Part shown: positions 8,615 through 17,527 of the stretch, one piece after another
Layout of the letters: every line of letters begins with the position of its first letter
Position numbering within the stretch: position 1 is the stretch's first letter
Assembly: GCA_964640175.1 (NCBI GenBank)
Contig: CAZXFW010000010.1
Location: forward strand, 38,568-102,567
Length of the DNA stretch: 64,000 nucleotides
Direction: 5' to 3'
DNA from: JACKDX01 sp964640175
Lineage (GTDB): Bacteria > Myxococcota_A > Polyangia > Polyangiales > GCA-016699535
Notes under the pieces: generated by a model
Told to the model about the DNA's origin: nothing
The model's input: the letters and a program-made list of their open reading frames with translations, nothing else
Databases searched by the model: none
Position numbers and translations under genes: made by a program

Positions 8615-9268
8615 ATGGGAAAATCAATGTCGCTGGCTAAGTCGATCGATCATACCTTGCTTGATGTTTCCGCCTCTGAGGCAGACATTCGACGGTTATG
8701 TCAGGAAGCCGTACGTTATCAGTTTGCGGCTGTGTGTGTGCAGCCCCAATGGGTGGCGTTGTGTAAAGAGAATCTTAATGGCGATGTAGCAATCGCAACT
8801 GTAGTAGGGTTTCCCGACGGTGCATGTTCTGCCATGATAAAAACGGCGGATGCCAAAGCTGCTGTTCGAGCAGGGGCATCAGAAATTGACATGGTCATCG
8901 ATTATCGCGCTTTAAAAGAGCGGAGCTATCGTCAAGTGTTTATGGATATAAGGGCGGTAGTCGAGAGTGCAGCGCCAGCGTTAGTCAAAGTTATCTTGGA
9001 AACAGGGGTGCTCAGTCATGACGCCAAAGTCAGTGGGTGTGTCTTGGCGAAAGCTGCGGGCGCAGCATTTGTTAAATCTTCTACAGGATTGATCAAACCA
9101 GGAGCGACCGTAGGTGATATCGCTTTAATGCGATCTGTGGTGGGTGCCGACATGGGAGTCAAAGCCTCTGGTGGGATTCGCACCATCGGATGTGCCAGAG
9201 CCATGCTTGCTGCCGGGGCTAACCGCCTTGGCACAAGCGCCGGGGTTGGGCTTGTGGAAGTCCTTTAG
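8615..9268 (+). CDS. deoC: Deoxyribose-phosphate aldolase
   Basis: A 217-residue TIM-barrel aldolase that splits 2-deoxyribose-5-phosphate to glyceraldehyde-3-phosphate and acetaldehyde. The start IDHTLLDVSAS, the GASEIDMVIDY segment, the VKVILETG strand, the Schiff-base lysine motif FVKSSTG and the KASGGIRT proton-relay motif are all present. It is 18 bases downstream of the pirin gene and may be co-transcribed with it. ATG 8627 is an alternative start with a better-spaced purine stretch. Its end overlaps the convergent oxygenase gene by four bases. Confidence 0.95.
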   Translation: MGKSMSLAKSIDHTLLDVSASEADIRRLCQEAVRYQFAAVCVQPQWVALCKENLNGDVAIATVVGFPDGACSAMIKTADAKAAVRAGASEIDMVIDYRALKERSYRQVFMDIRAVVESAAPALVKVILETGVLSHDAKVSGCVLAKAAGAAFVKSSTGLIKPGATVGDIALMRSVVGADMGVKASGGIRTIGCARAMLAAGANRLGTSAGVGLVEVL

Positions 9269-10071
9269 CGCGACATCAGCGATGTTGAAACGGTTGTTCG
9301 AGAGCTGAACGTGCGTTGCAGCCAACGCCGAAAACCAAAATACGTTACCGCATCTTTAATGTCGTTCATAAACATTCGACTGATCGTCATATGAGGAGAC
9401 GTCACATACTGCAGTGAAAGGACCATCCGCCGTTGGTTATGCCCCAAGGGTGTCACTTTATGGAGTATGCGATCACCGTTGAAAATAACAACAGTGCCAG
9501 GGTCTGTGGCTACTTCCAGTTGCTCTGGCGTCTTTGCCGGAGAGGATTTGGTATACAGGCGACATACCAGCTTGCTTTCGCTTTGGTTGACGAGCCCGAT
9601 AAGGACAGTAATGCGAGTCCCCTTATAGTGGGAGACATCATAATGATAACCAATTGAATCGCCGGCTCTGGTGTAGTTGTAAATCGCAGCCGCGTGCATG
9701 TCGCGAGAGGGACAGGGAACTAAAGTTTCTCCCGTAATGTTGTTCAATAAGCGGATAAAGGATTCTGAGTGATACAATTGAACGATGGAGGGACACGACT
9801 GTAAAATTTGATCGTAACTCACACTGCTGCTGGCTTTGTAACCAGGAACGGACTTGCGACACGCTTGGCTTCGTGCTTGCTCGGCTTCGTGGATTAAGGC
9901 ATCCAGTGTTGTTTGCGACAAAAGAGATTGTGATACCACGAACTGATCTTGGTCGAGATAACGTGTTCGGATACTAGCCAGATTGGAATCTGCTGGTTCA
10001 GACCTGGAAGGGTCGCCCAACAGAGGTAACTCCTGCTCTGAAGTGGCTATGGATATCATAATATTGGGCAC
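9265..10071 (-). CDS. 2-oxoglutarate/Fe(II)-dependent oxygenase-like protein
   Basis: A protein of 264-268 residues (GTG 10071 or ATG 10059 start). It has a putative jelly-roll iron site: HYDVSHYKGTRITVLIGL supplies a His-X-Asp pair near residue 150. A distal ILHKVTPLGHNQRRMVLSL segment supplies the second His and the Arg that usually binds 2-oxoglutarate. This arrangement resembles the HalD/BesD-type branch of the superfamily. Because the Asp is intact, hydroxylation is more likely than halogenation, where the acid is replaced by Gly. The substrate is unknown. The gene stands alone between convergent deoC and the MMPL operon. Confidence 0.65.
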   Translation of the reverse strand: MPNIMISIATSEQELPLLGDPSRSEPADSNLASIRTRYLDQDQFVVSQSLLSQTTLDALIHEAEQARSQACRKSVPGYKASSSVSYDQILQSCPSIVQLYHSESFIRLLNNITGETLVPCPSRDMHAAAIYNYTRAGDSIGYHYDVSHYKGTRITVLIGLVNQSESKLVCRLYTKSSPAKTPEQLEVATDPGTVVIFNGDRILHKVTPLGHNQRRMVLSLQYVTSPHMTISRMFMNDIKDAVTYFGFRRWLQRTFSSRTTVSTSLMSR

Positions 10072-10116
10072 TCTGTACTTGTGTTTGTGCGGTGAGTCAA
10101 GGATTTGGGTACATAT

Positions 10117-12702
10117 TTATGGCGAATCCGCACGAGGTGAGACAATTCCAGGGATGGTCAGATCGGGCTCAATATCCTTGGCAGAGATGGCGGAAGAAGG
10201 GGCAGGCGGGTGCGCTTGATGCCGTTTCCAGAGCATAATAATGGCAGGCATCGTAAGTACGGCTGCTGCCAAGCAGGCGATTTCGCTAATGCCCATAGCA
10301 GCACCAAATGAGTTGATGGCCATGTTTGAGCTGGCATGGAGTGAGAGATAGCCAATGACGGTGGTGAGTGAGCACAAGATGACAGCGCCGCCTGTTTCTT
10401 CGATAGCATAGCGGATAGCCGTTTTGCGTTCTGCCCCACGGTGGGTTTCCGCCGCATAGCGGCGCATGACGTTAACGCCATAATCCACACCGTTGCCAAA
10501 GGTGATCGGAAACGCGATGAAGTTAAGAAAATTTAATTTAATTCCCATGAGCGCCATGGTTGCTCCCATCCAAAGCACGCCTAAAAACAATGTTGCGAGT
10601 GTTAACAATCGGCGGCGCCAACGGTTAAAAGCAAGACATACCAGTATGAGTGTTGCAATAAGTGAGGCTGCAATCGCAAGCGGGCCATCATGCCAAATTG
10701 CCTCTAACATGTCGGCAAAAATGGGAGGGCGTCCTGCCAGTGGAGGGTGTTTTCCCGTAGAAGTTTTAACAGCACGCGCATCGTGGGCCCACGCGACCAA
10801 ATAACGCCCGTCCCAATTGGATCCTTTATCGGATTGCTCGATAAAAACTAGACGTCCCACGGTGCCGTCTCGCTCGGTAAAAGGAGCAAGAATTGCTTTA
10901 GGCAAATCGCGGTCATAGACTTGTGTGATAGTTTCAGGTGGAGCAAACTCGTCCACCGTGATTTGTTGGGTTGAATCGAGATACGGGCGAATCTTTTCGA
11001 GTAAGGTGTGTATCTCTTTTAAGATAACAATTTTTTTCGCCTGATCAGAGGGCAGCAGATCGTTGATGCTTCGGACTTCTCCGTACACTGCTTTTCCTGT
11101 ATCACGTCGGGTTTCGAGTTGTTTCTGAAGATAACCAACGTCTTGGCGGGAAGGTGCCATCAGAATGATGACGGTGCCTGAGGCGGTACGTGTCATGAAT
11201 TCATTAACGCGATCATTGAGAACTTGGGTGCGCGTACTTTCCTTATGGACAGACCGAAGTTTGTTGATGTCGTATTCAAGAGGATCTTTAGAAATGGCAA
11301 TTCCGACAATGACAGCACTCACTATTCCGAGGACAGTGGAGATGGTGACGATTCCTTTGGGATATCGGTAGATGAGAGCAGCAAAGAGCTGTCCGTAAGG
11401 CGCCTGTCGGCTAACACGATGAGGGGCGACAATCGGCCTGATTTTGTCGGTAAGCCCTATAAGGGCTGGAAGAATGATCACGGAGCCGAGCCAGCACACA
11501 ATCATTCCTGTGGCACCAATGATGCCGGAGTCATGAAAACCTCGAAATCCGGTAATTATCAATGAACCATACGAAGTAGCAGATGCCAGTGAGGCTGTGA
11601 GTGTAGCCGCCCATACTCCGCGATGAGTTGCAGCAAGAGCTGTGACCCAGTTTCGACCATTTCGGCGTTCTTCAAAGTAACGGGCTAACCAGATGATGTA
11701 GGGGTTTATGCCGTTGCCAATTACAATGCTGACGAGGAACGCAGAAGATGTATTAAGCTGGCCGACTAACCCTTCAGCCAACGCGTAGGTAAGGGTGACA
11801 CACGGAATCAGTCCAAGCGCCAATAAGGGAACGGCTCGCCACCTTAGAAAGAAAATATAAATGGCTAACAGCACCAATACCGTAGTTACCGATATGGCAA
11901 TGGTAAGCTCTTCAGCGATGGCGCGGTGTTCTTCGAGGGCCTCTGGAATGTCGCCAGCAAGCTCGACACGCATATCCGGGGCATAGCGAGCAGGGTTGAG
12001 TTCCTTGATCACCTGTTGGATGTTTTCGATTAATTGTTCGGAGCGTGTTGCATCGCCACCCTCGAAATCAGCCCGAACAAAGAACACCAGGAGATCTTTT
12101 TTCGGGTGGACATAAAACCCGTTGGGAAATTGATCCAATGTGGCCGCACGCTCTCCAACTGACGCTTTGACGTTCTCGATCAACGTGGAGATATTTTCAG
12201 GCTCTTCTCCGCTTAGATCGATATACAATGGATTGGCACGGAGCGTTTCGTATTCGATCCGGCTTTCAAGTCCATCACGGACGCGCTCGAGATCTTGCAA
12301 CGGAACAAAAAGGTGGCGATGTTGCGTGACAAAGTCTTTGTACGAACCTAAGTTCCAATCAATGCGTGTGATTTGTCCATGGAGCTCTTGGTTTAAACGC
12401 GACACAGCGTCGCGGGCAAACTGCTGCATGGCATGGAGATCATGCGATTGAACCACGACACTCAGGGATGATAAGCCGCCAATCTTGTCTCCGATGCGGT
12501 CGAGGTCGCGTACACTAATTTTGTTATCGGGCAAAAGAGCACGCCAATGGCTATTAAGCTCGAGCTTCATGGCGATTGGGATCGAGCCTAAAGTGACAAG
12601 CGTCGCAACGATCAAAATCCGAAGTGGATGTTTGACTTGTTGTCGTAGCAGCCAAAGATACAGTGCTTTAAACGCGTCTTTCACAGCTCGGGAACCTAGC
12701 AT
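10117..12702 (-). CDS. MMPL/RND family transporter
   Basis: An 861-residue membrane protein with the classical two-fold RND layout: TM1, a ~200-residue periplasmic domain, five or six TMs (about residues 265-410), TM7 near 440, a second periplasmic domain, and a final TM bundle (~700-830). The GNGINPYIIWLARYFEERR and FGNGVDYGVNVMRRYAAETHRG segments correspond to the MMPL/SSD TM4-type motifs. Hydrophobic substrate or lipid export across the inner membrane is the usual role (HpnN and MmpL relatives); the substrate here is not evident. It starts two bases after the preceding small gene, so it is part of a thioredoxin-unknown-MMPL operon. Confidence 0.88.
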   Translation of the reverse strand: MLGSRAVKDAFKALYLWLLRQQVKHPLRILIVATLVTLGSIPIAMKLELNSHWRALLPDNKISVRDLDRIGDKIGGLSSLSVVVQSHDLHAMQQFARDAVSRLNQELHGQITRIDWNLGSYKDFVTQHRHLFVPLQDLERVRDGLESRIEYETLRANPLYIDLSGEEPENISTLIENVKASVGERAATLDQFPNGFYVHPKKDLLVFFVRADFEGGDATRSEQLIENIQQVIKELNPARYAPDMRVELAGDIPEALEEHRAIAEELTIAISVTTVLVLLAIYIFFLRWRAVPLLALGLIPCVTLTYALAEGLVGQLNTSSAFLVSIVIGNGINPYIIWLARYFEERRNGRNWVTALAATHRGVWAATLTASLASATSYGSLIITGFRGFHDSGIIGATGMIVCWLGSVIILPALIGLTDKIRPIVAPHRVSRQAPYGQLFAALIYRYPKGIVTISTVLGIVSAVIVGIAISKDPLEYDINKLRSVHKESTRTQVLNDRVNEFMTRTASGTVIILMAPSRQDVGYLQKQLETRRDTGKAVYGEVRSINDLLPSDQAKKIVILKEIHTLLEKIRPYLDSTQQITVDEFAPPETITQVYDRDLPKAILAPFTERDGTVGRLVFIEQSDKGSNWDGRYLVAWAHDARAVKTSTGKHPPLAGRPPIFADMLEAIWHDGPLAIAASLIATLILVCLAFNRWRRRLLTLATLFLGVLWMGATMALMGIKLNFLNFIAFPITFGNGVDYGVNVMRRYAAETHRGAERKTAIRYAIEETGGAVILCSLTTVIGYLSLHASSNMAINSFGAAMGISEIACLAAAVLTMPAIIMLWKRHQAHPPAPSSAISAKDIEPDLTIPGIVSPRADSP

Positions 12703-12704
12703 GC

Positions 12705-13232
12705 TTAGGATGCAAGGGACGAGATGTTTTGCGCCAGATTTTTAAGCACGGCAGGCCTGGGCTCGGACAGCCATGCATCGATATGCCCAATCTGTGATAG
12801 GGCATGGGTAGCCGTTCCAGATAAAGGGCGGCCGATCAGGATGCTAAGCGTGGTTTGGTAGATAAAATGCCATGCAAATATGTCCACGACGATGACTTTG
12901 CAGGCAGAATGCCTCGTATGTGCTAAGGAAAGGCCTTCGCGCAGCTGGCTAGGATGAACGCTTAGCGTGCATGCATGGATAGGGCCGTGCACAAAGGGCG
13001 ATGCTGAGGCATCTGTCTGCCAAGCGACTTGCACGAAAAGAGCGGTGTCACGCGAGGGCAAGGCCTCATAAAAAAAGTGAGCTCCATCTTCTACGACGCT
13101 ACTACCGCGTATGCTGCCGAGGCAGATTAATGGGCACGGGGGACAATGGCGTTGTTTGGCGTATGTATGGAGACTCTCCTCATCCCAAGCCACGTTAGGT
13201 GGGCTTTCCCAGAGAGGGAGGTGGGCTTTCAT
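12705..13232 (-). CDS. Conserved-context protein of unknown function
   Basis: A 175-residue protein I do not recognise. It has no signal peptide or membrane helix that I can see. Cys are concentrated near residues 30-37 (CPPCPLIC), which could be a metal or redox motif, with more at ~88 and ~109. Coding is supported by tight packing: its ATG overlaps the thioredoxin stop (ATGA) and its stop lies two bases before the MMPL start. It presumably works with one of those partners. Confidence 0.6.
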   Translation of the reverse strand: MKAHLPLWESPPNVAWDEESLHTYAKQRHCPPCPLICLGSIRGSSVVEDGAHFFYEALPSRDTALFVQVAWQTDASASPFVHGPIHACTLSVHPSQLREGLSLAHTRHSACKVIVVDIFAWHFIYQTTLSILIGRPLSGTATHALSQIGHIDAWLSEPRPAVLKNLAQNISSLAS

Positions 13233-13873
13233 GATCCCCGTTCAACCTCAAGCCCTTCAGATTCCCAATGGAGGAATCCCCCCGCCAAGTATGCGACAGG
13301 GATGCCTTGGGCAAGTAAGCGTTCTGCAAGTTCTTTTGCTTGGTCCGTGCTACGACTATACAGCACGCGAGTACGGCCGTCAGTGGTCTGGAGCTCTTGG
13401 GTGTGTTGGTCGATTGTTTCCGCTTGAGCATGAATCGCGGAAGGTATGCGGTAACGCTGATAGGAACCTGAGTCCCGAATGTCGACTGGTACGGCGCGGC
13501 CTTGGGCAATGAGTGAAGCAAGCTCCTTGGGCGATAGCTCGGAAGCATCGGTGGGCAATACAGGCTTGATCCACTCAAGTAATGCCTGTTTATCAGCGAG
13601 GCCCACTAGTTGATCGACGGGGCGTCCTTTATGAAAGAGCAGTAAGGTAGGGATGGATTGTACTTGGAATGACTGTGCAATCACGGGGCTTCGCTCGATA
13701 TCCACGCGTACCACTTTGAGTTTTCCGGCCAATTCGTGAGCAATTTCTGCAAGGATCGGCTCCAAAACCTTGCATGGCTGGCACCAGTCAGCGTACAGAT
13801 CAACCAGAGTTGGCAACTCAGCTTGTAACACTTCTTGCTGAAACGTTTGTTCGGTGATCTGCTGGATAGCCAT
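13229..13873 (-). CDS. Thioredoxin domain fused to a rhodanese-like domain lacking the catalytic Cys
   Basis: A 214-residue fusion. Residues 1-105 form a thioredoxin with an intact WCQPCK redox motif (~30-35) and the cis-Pro segment SIPTLLLF. Residues ~110-210 form a rhodanese-like domain: VDIRDSGSYQRYRIPSAIH, then VLYSRSTDQAKELAERL and VAYLAGGFLHWE. In active rhodaneses the loop begins with Cys (as in V-Y-C-R-S); here it is Ser (YSRS, ~residue 172), so sulfurtransfer is unlikely. The domain may act in binding. It is the first gene of a three-gene operon ending with the MMPL transporter. Confidence 0.9.
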   Translation of the reverse strand: MAIQQITEQTFQQEVLQAELPTLVDLYADWCQPCKVLEPILAEIAHELAGKLKVVRVDIERSPVIAQSFQVQSIPTLLLFHKGRPVDQLVGLADKQALLEWIKPVLPTDASELSPKELASLIAQGRAVPVDIRDSGSYQRYRIPSAIHAQAETIDQHTQELQTTDGRTRVLYSRSTDQAKELAERLLAQGIPVAYLAGGFLHWESEGLEVERGS

Positions 13874-13982
13874 AACAGTGGGAGCGTGTTACGGGCTTAT
13901 TTAGGCGAGGTTTGAGAATTTTTCAAGGCATGCGGTTGCTGTTCGTCTACGATCGATTTATTAGGGTTAGCGGAGGGGAAAG

Positions 13983-14774
13983 ATGGTTTTAAACTGGTTA
14001 AAAGCCATAATGATAGCCGTAGCTGTGCTGGTTGGTTTTACGCCAGATGCGCACGCTCAACAGACCTATCCACGTCGCTATGTCAATCGTCCCTTATGGT
14101 TGCCACATGGTGGCGTTCGGGTGGACGGGGCATTCCCCCTTCACTCCGTGGACGCTCCAGGCCAGGATCGGCTCAATACATTTTCTGCGCTTATAGGCAT
14201 AGGAGTTGGGATAATCCCGAACTTGGAGATAGGGGCTGTCGCGCTTCCACTTCAGCTTGCAGAAGAATTCGATTACCGTAATCCCAGTTTCTATGCCTCT
14301 TACCGTTGGGTGAGCACCAAACTGCTTGATCTTGGATTAAGGGCGGATGTTTCCATACCGTTCCAAGATGCCCGAGAGTCGTTTGACGGTGCAGTGATAC
14401 CGTTTTCTCCGTGGTTTGGAGATGTGGCTGTAGGCATTCCTCTGCGATTACGCTTTGTCGATGCAGTTCGCCTTGATATAGGCGCACATCTAGGTTTTGT
14501 ATTTACGGATCCGTTGGGGACTCGGATCACTTTACCGGTGAAACTGGCATTTCAGTTAACAGACACGGTGTTTATGGGGCCACAGTCTGGGGTGCAGATT
14601 ATCAACGGCGATGAGGCCACTGTTCCGGCAGGGCTGTTTGTGGGAACAAACCTGGGCGCGTTCTCGGAACGGCCCACATGTGATTTGGTAGGGACGTTTC
14701 TTCTGCCTGATACCAACAAAGGGTTTGACGAATTTGTGGTAGGAGTGGCCCTTAACGTGTATCTGTTTTTGTAA
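13983..14774 (+). CDS. Putative outer-membrane or periplasmic beta-rich protein
   Basis: This encodes 263 residues with a signal peptide cleaved after AHAQ (~residue 26). The mature protein shows alternating hydrophobic strands such as FSALIGIGVGIIPNLEIGAV and ends with an aromatic-hydrophobic tail (VVGVALNVYLFL), as in outer-membrane beta-barrels. No specific family is recognised. A strong ribosome-binding site (GGAGGGG) precedes ATG 13983. It is followed three bases later by the kinase gene 14778, so the two are likely co-expressed. Confidence 0.7.
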   Translation: MVLNWLKAIMIAVAVLVGFTPDAHAQQTYPRRYVNRPLWLPHGGVRVDGAFPLHSVDAPGQDRLNTFSALIGIGVGIIPNLEIGAVALPLQLAEEFDYRNPSFYASYRWVSTKLLDLGLRADVSIPFQDARESFDGAVIPFSPWFGDVAVGIPLRLRFVDAVRLDIGAHLGFVFTDPLGTRITLPVKLAFQLTDTVFMGPQSGVQIINGDEATVPAGLFVGTNLGAFSERPTCDLVGTFLLPDTNKGFDEFVVGVALNVYLFL

Positions 14775-14777
14775 TCT

Positions 14778-17048
14778 ATGGCGCTCGCGCATCCATCCTA
14801 CGGCAAAACACGCATGATGTGGGCTCGGGCAGCCGAGTCCATGGTTGCTGGCGAGGGTTTGGCACTCAATGCCATGGGTGTGCTTCATGAACGAGCCATG
14901 CGTCATTTTGGGGAAGGAATTCGTCAATATCTCGTGGTGCGCCTTTCCCAGCTCGACTTAGTCGATCAAGTGTACAATCAGATGCATCAATACAGCTCAG
15001 CCTGGCCAGCCGAGCGTTTTTTGAAACCACCGGGCGCGAAGGCACAGCTTTATGCATTGGCTCGTCAGATGGCAGATCGTGCCCTTGCGCACTCGGGTTC
15101 TGCTACACGTAACCGCCACAGCTTGCCATGGAAAGCTCCGCGGACAGATCTTCCTACAAGTTACATCAAGGCGCTTGATTACTTTCGCACAGGCTTGAGT
15201 GTTTCAGATGCGGAACTTCTAGAGCTCTACTTTGTGCGAGAGCTTGCGTTTGATGAAATCGCATTCGTTGTGGGACGTCCTTTGCGTGAGATCGAAAGCG
15301 AGATGGCGCGCTTGATCCCCCATGCACAACAGATTGCAGGCGAGTCCCCACCTAGCAAGATTCCGGGGTTAGCAGGCGCGCTAATTGAAGCCTATGCGCT
15401 TGGTCCCACCGATTCACTGACATTCAATGCATCCGTAGAGGAGGAAGAGCGCCCCGCGTTACCACGAGGGACGTTAATCGGCGGGCGCTATGCCCTTGAA
15501 ACCCGAGCGGGAACAGGATCTTTTGGAGACGTCTATCGCGCCAGTGACACCGAAGTGGACGGCCACACTGTAGCGCTCAAAATACTTCATCATGCTGCAA
15601 TTTCTGAAAAAGCCAGAGCAACGGCCTTGCGTGAGTTGCGCTTGATTGCTTCGGTGTTTCATCCCTCCATCGTGCTGTTTAAAGATCACGGTTGGTTTGA
15701 AGACCGTTTGTGGTTCGTCATGCCGTGGTACCATGGAGAAACGCTGGAAGAGCGTATTAAGCGGCAACCTTTGAGCCGCGCTGAAGCGCGCCAGATATTT
15801 GAGCCTTTGGCACGCGCGCTTGCGGCGATGCATGCGGTAGGCGTACGGCACCAGGACATCAAACCGGACAACATTTTTTTGGCACAGACCTCTGGTTTTG
15901 GATTGGGCATGTCCAAAGACAGCGTGTTGCCTGTCCTTTTGGATTTAGGTGTGGCGGCCACTGAGGCAGAGGTGTTTCTTGCAGGCACGCCGATGTATTT
16001 TGCTCCTGAAGTTGCAGCACCGTTTGCTTCTGTGCCTAACCGTGTTGAGATCACTGGTCAAGCGGATGTGTTTTCGCTCGCATTAGCGCTTCGCAATGCG
16101 CTCGAGCCTGAAACGCAAGAAGAAGTGGAGGGTGGGGCAGTTGAGGCCTTTGTTCAGCACCGTGTGGCCAACGTGCCAGCTCTTCCTAAAGCCAAAAAAT
16201 TACAATTTCTAGAATCGCATTTCAAACGTTGGCTTGCGGTGGATCCGCATGATCGCCCAACTGCGGAGGAATTTGCAGATGAATTAGCAGTACTGACGCG
16301 TCCTGAAGAGCGGCGTGCTCGCGTGATGCGAACACTCAGGTGGCTTGGGCCAGCATCTGCTGCTATCTTAATTACGTTCGGTGCGGTTGTGTTATTACTT
16401 GCCAATCAAGCAGAGATTCAGAAATACCGTGCACAGCGAGCTCGTACCGAAGCTGCTCAAGCCAAGGCAGGACTTTCCGAGCTTGCAGCGGACATTTCGG
16501 TGCTGCAGGAGCAATATCAAAACAGCCGCTGGACGCGTCAGCAATTGGCATCAAAACTTGCAGAAACAGAAAGCGAAGTCAAAGTCATTTCGGAGCGGCT
16601 AGATCGTGCTCAGCGTCACCGCAAAACATTGCAAACGAATCTGGATGAAGAGATTAGAAAAGGCGCAGAACTCAGCCAGCAACTTTACAATACACGAACA
16701 GCGCTTGAGCAAGAGACGGCTCGGTCAACTCGATTGCGAGCAGATTTGACCACGGCACAGACAGAAGTTGCGCAGTTGACGGGTGACCTGCAGCGGGAGC
16801 GTCAGCGAGTTAATGAAATTAAAGACGAGCTCAGTCAAAGCCGGAAATCCCAAGAATCCATGCGTTCTGAGCTGAGTCAACTACGCCGTGATCTTGGTGA
16901 TGAACGCAGTAAAGTGCGAGAGTTGGAAGGTCAACTTCGTATGGCTCAAGGTGCACAGCGCAATGCCGAGCGTGAAGCAGCCGACGTTCGTCGAAGACTT
17001 GATCGCCAAGGTGGGCGTGGCACTTTTTCGCCGGAGCCTAGCAGGTAA
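14778..17048 (+). CDS. Ser/Thr protein kinase with N-terminal sigma-factor-like region, TM helix and coiled coil
   Basis: A 756-residue multidomain kinase. Residues ~30-75 and ~150-195 resemble ECF sigma regions 2 and 4: HFGEGIRQYLVVRLSQLDLV, then a helix-turn-helix-like stretch ELLELYFVRELAFDEIAFVV. The Hanks kinase spans ~235-500, with glycine loop GTGSFGDVY, lysine in VALKIL, catalytic HQDIKPDN and metal-binding DLG. The usual HRD and DFG are therefore HQD and DLG, but the key Asp residues remain. One TM helix (~521-543) is followed by ~200 residues of Gln/Glu/Arg-rich coiled coil, predicted to be periplasmic. The sigma-like reading is by eye. Confidence 0.85.
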   Translation: MALAHPSYGKTRMMWARAAESMVAGEGLALNAMGVLHERAMRHFGEGIRQYLVVRLSQLDLVDQVYNQMHQYSSAWPAERFLKPPGAKAQLYALARQMADRALAHSGSATRNRHSLPWKAPRTDLPTSYIKALDYFRTGLSVSDAELLELYFVRELAFDEIAFVVGRPLREIESEMARLIPHAQQIAGESPPSKIPGLAGALIEAYALGPTDSLTFNASVEEEERPALPRGTLIGGRYALETRAGTGSFGDVYRASDTEVDGHTVALKILHHAAISEKARATALRELRLIASVFHPSIVLFKDHGWFEDRLWFVMPWYHGETLEERIKRQPLSRAEARQIFEPLARALAAMHAVGVRHQDIKPDNIFLAQTSGFGLGMSKDSVLPVLLDLGVAATEAEVFLAGTPMYFAPEVAAPFASVPNRVEITGQADVFSLALALRNALEPETQEEVEGGAVEAFVQHRVANVPALPKAKKLQFLESHFKRWLAVDPHDRPTAEEFADELAVLTRPEERRARVMRTLRWLGPASAAILITFGAVVLLLANQAEIQKYRAQRARTEAAQAKAGLSELAADISVLQEQYQNSRWTRQQLASKLAETESEVKVISERLDRAQRHRKTLQTNLDEEIRKGAELSQQLYNTRTALEQETARSTRLRADLTTAQTEVAQLTGDLQRERQRVNEIKDELSQSRKSQESMRSELSQLRRDLGDERSKVRELEGQLRMAQGAQRNAEREAADVRRRLDRQGGRGTFSPEPSR

Positions 17049-17053
17049 GGGTC

Positions 17054-17527
17054 GTGAGGTTGTTTCGAAGCACATGGTGGATGGCTATTGCTGGGTTGAG
17101 CGTACTAAGTTGTGCTCAAGGTGGATCCCCCAACCCTTCTGACGCAAGTGTTTCTAAAGACGTTATCCATGACAGTTCTGGCTTGGATTCAGATGTTCTA
17201 GATCATGATCAAGTCGATCCCGATCCGCTCTGTGCACAAGCATGTCACGTGGTAGGCACATGTTTGACGGGTCCCACAGCATATCCTCCTCCAGGGCACA
17301 GCTCATGGGAATGTCTCGATCGTGCAGGGGGTTGTAAAGATGGCCAGTGCAAGATCTGGTGTCCCCACGACAATACGATTGACGGTCCACAGTATACGGA
17401 GGCGTGCTATCTGGATGATGCGGAACGCAACATGAATTACGAAGATGCGTGTCGGTCGTGCTGTGAGCGCTTCGGAGCTGTGTGGAACAGCGACGGACAT
17501 TACTGTGCGCCGCCACCATCTCCTTAG
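17054..17527 (+). CDS. Cys-rich putative lipoprotein
   Basis: A 157-residue protein with a GTG start at 17054 and a lipobox (LSVLSC, Cys ~20). A low-complexity Ser/Asp linker follows, then a domain with about a dozen cysteines, including CKDGQCKIWC and CRSCCERFGAVW, probably disulfide-bonded outside the cytoplasm. It follows the kinase gene by five bases and likely shares its transcript. Its stop overlaps the end of the convergent regulator by four bases. No family is recognised. Confidence 0.72.
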   Translation: MRLFRSTWWMAIAGLSVLSCAQGGSPNPSDASVSKDVIHDSSGLDSDVLDHDQVDPDPLCAQACHVVGTCLTGPTAYPPPGHSSWECLDRAGGCKDGQCKIWCPHDNTIDGPQYTEACYLDDAERNMNYEDACRSCCERFGAVWNSDGHYCAPPPSP

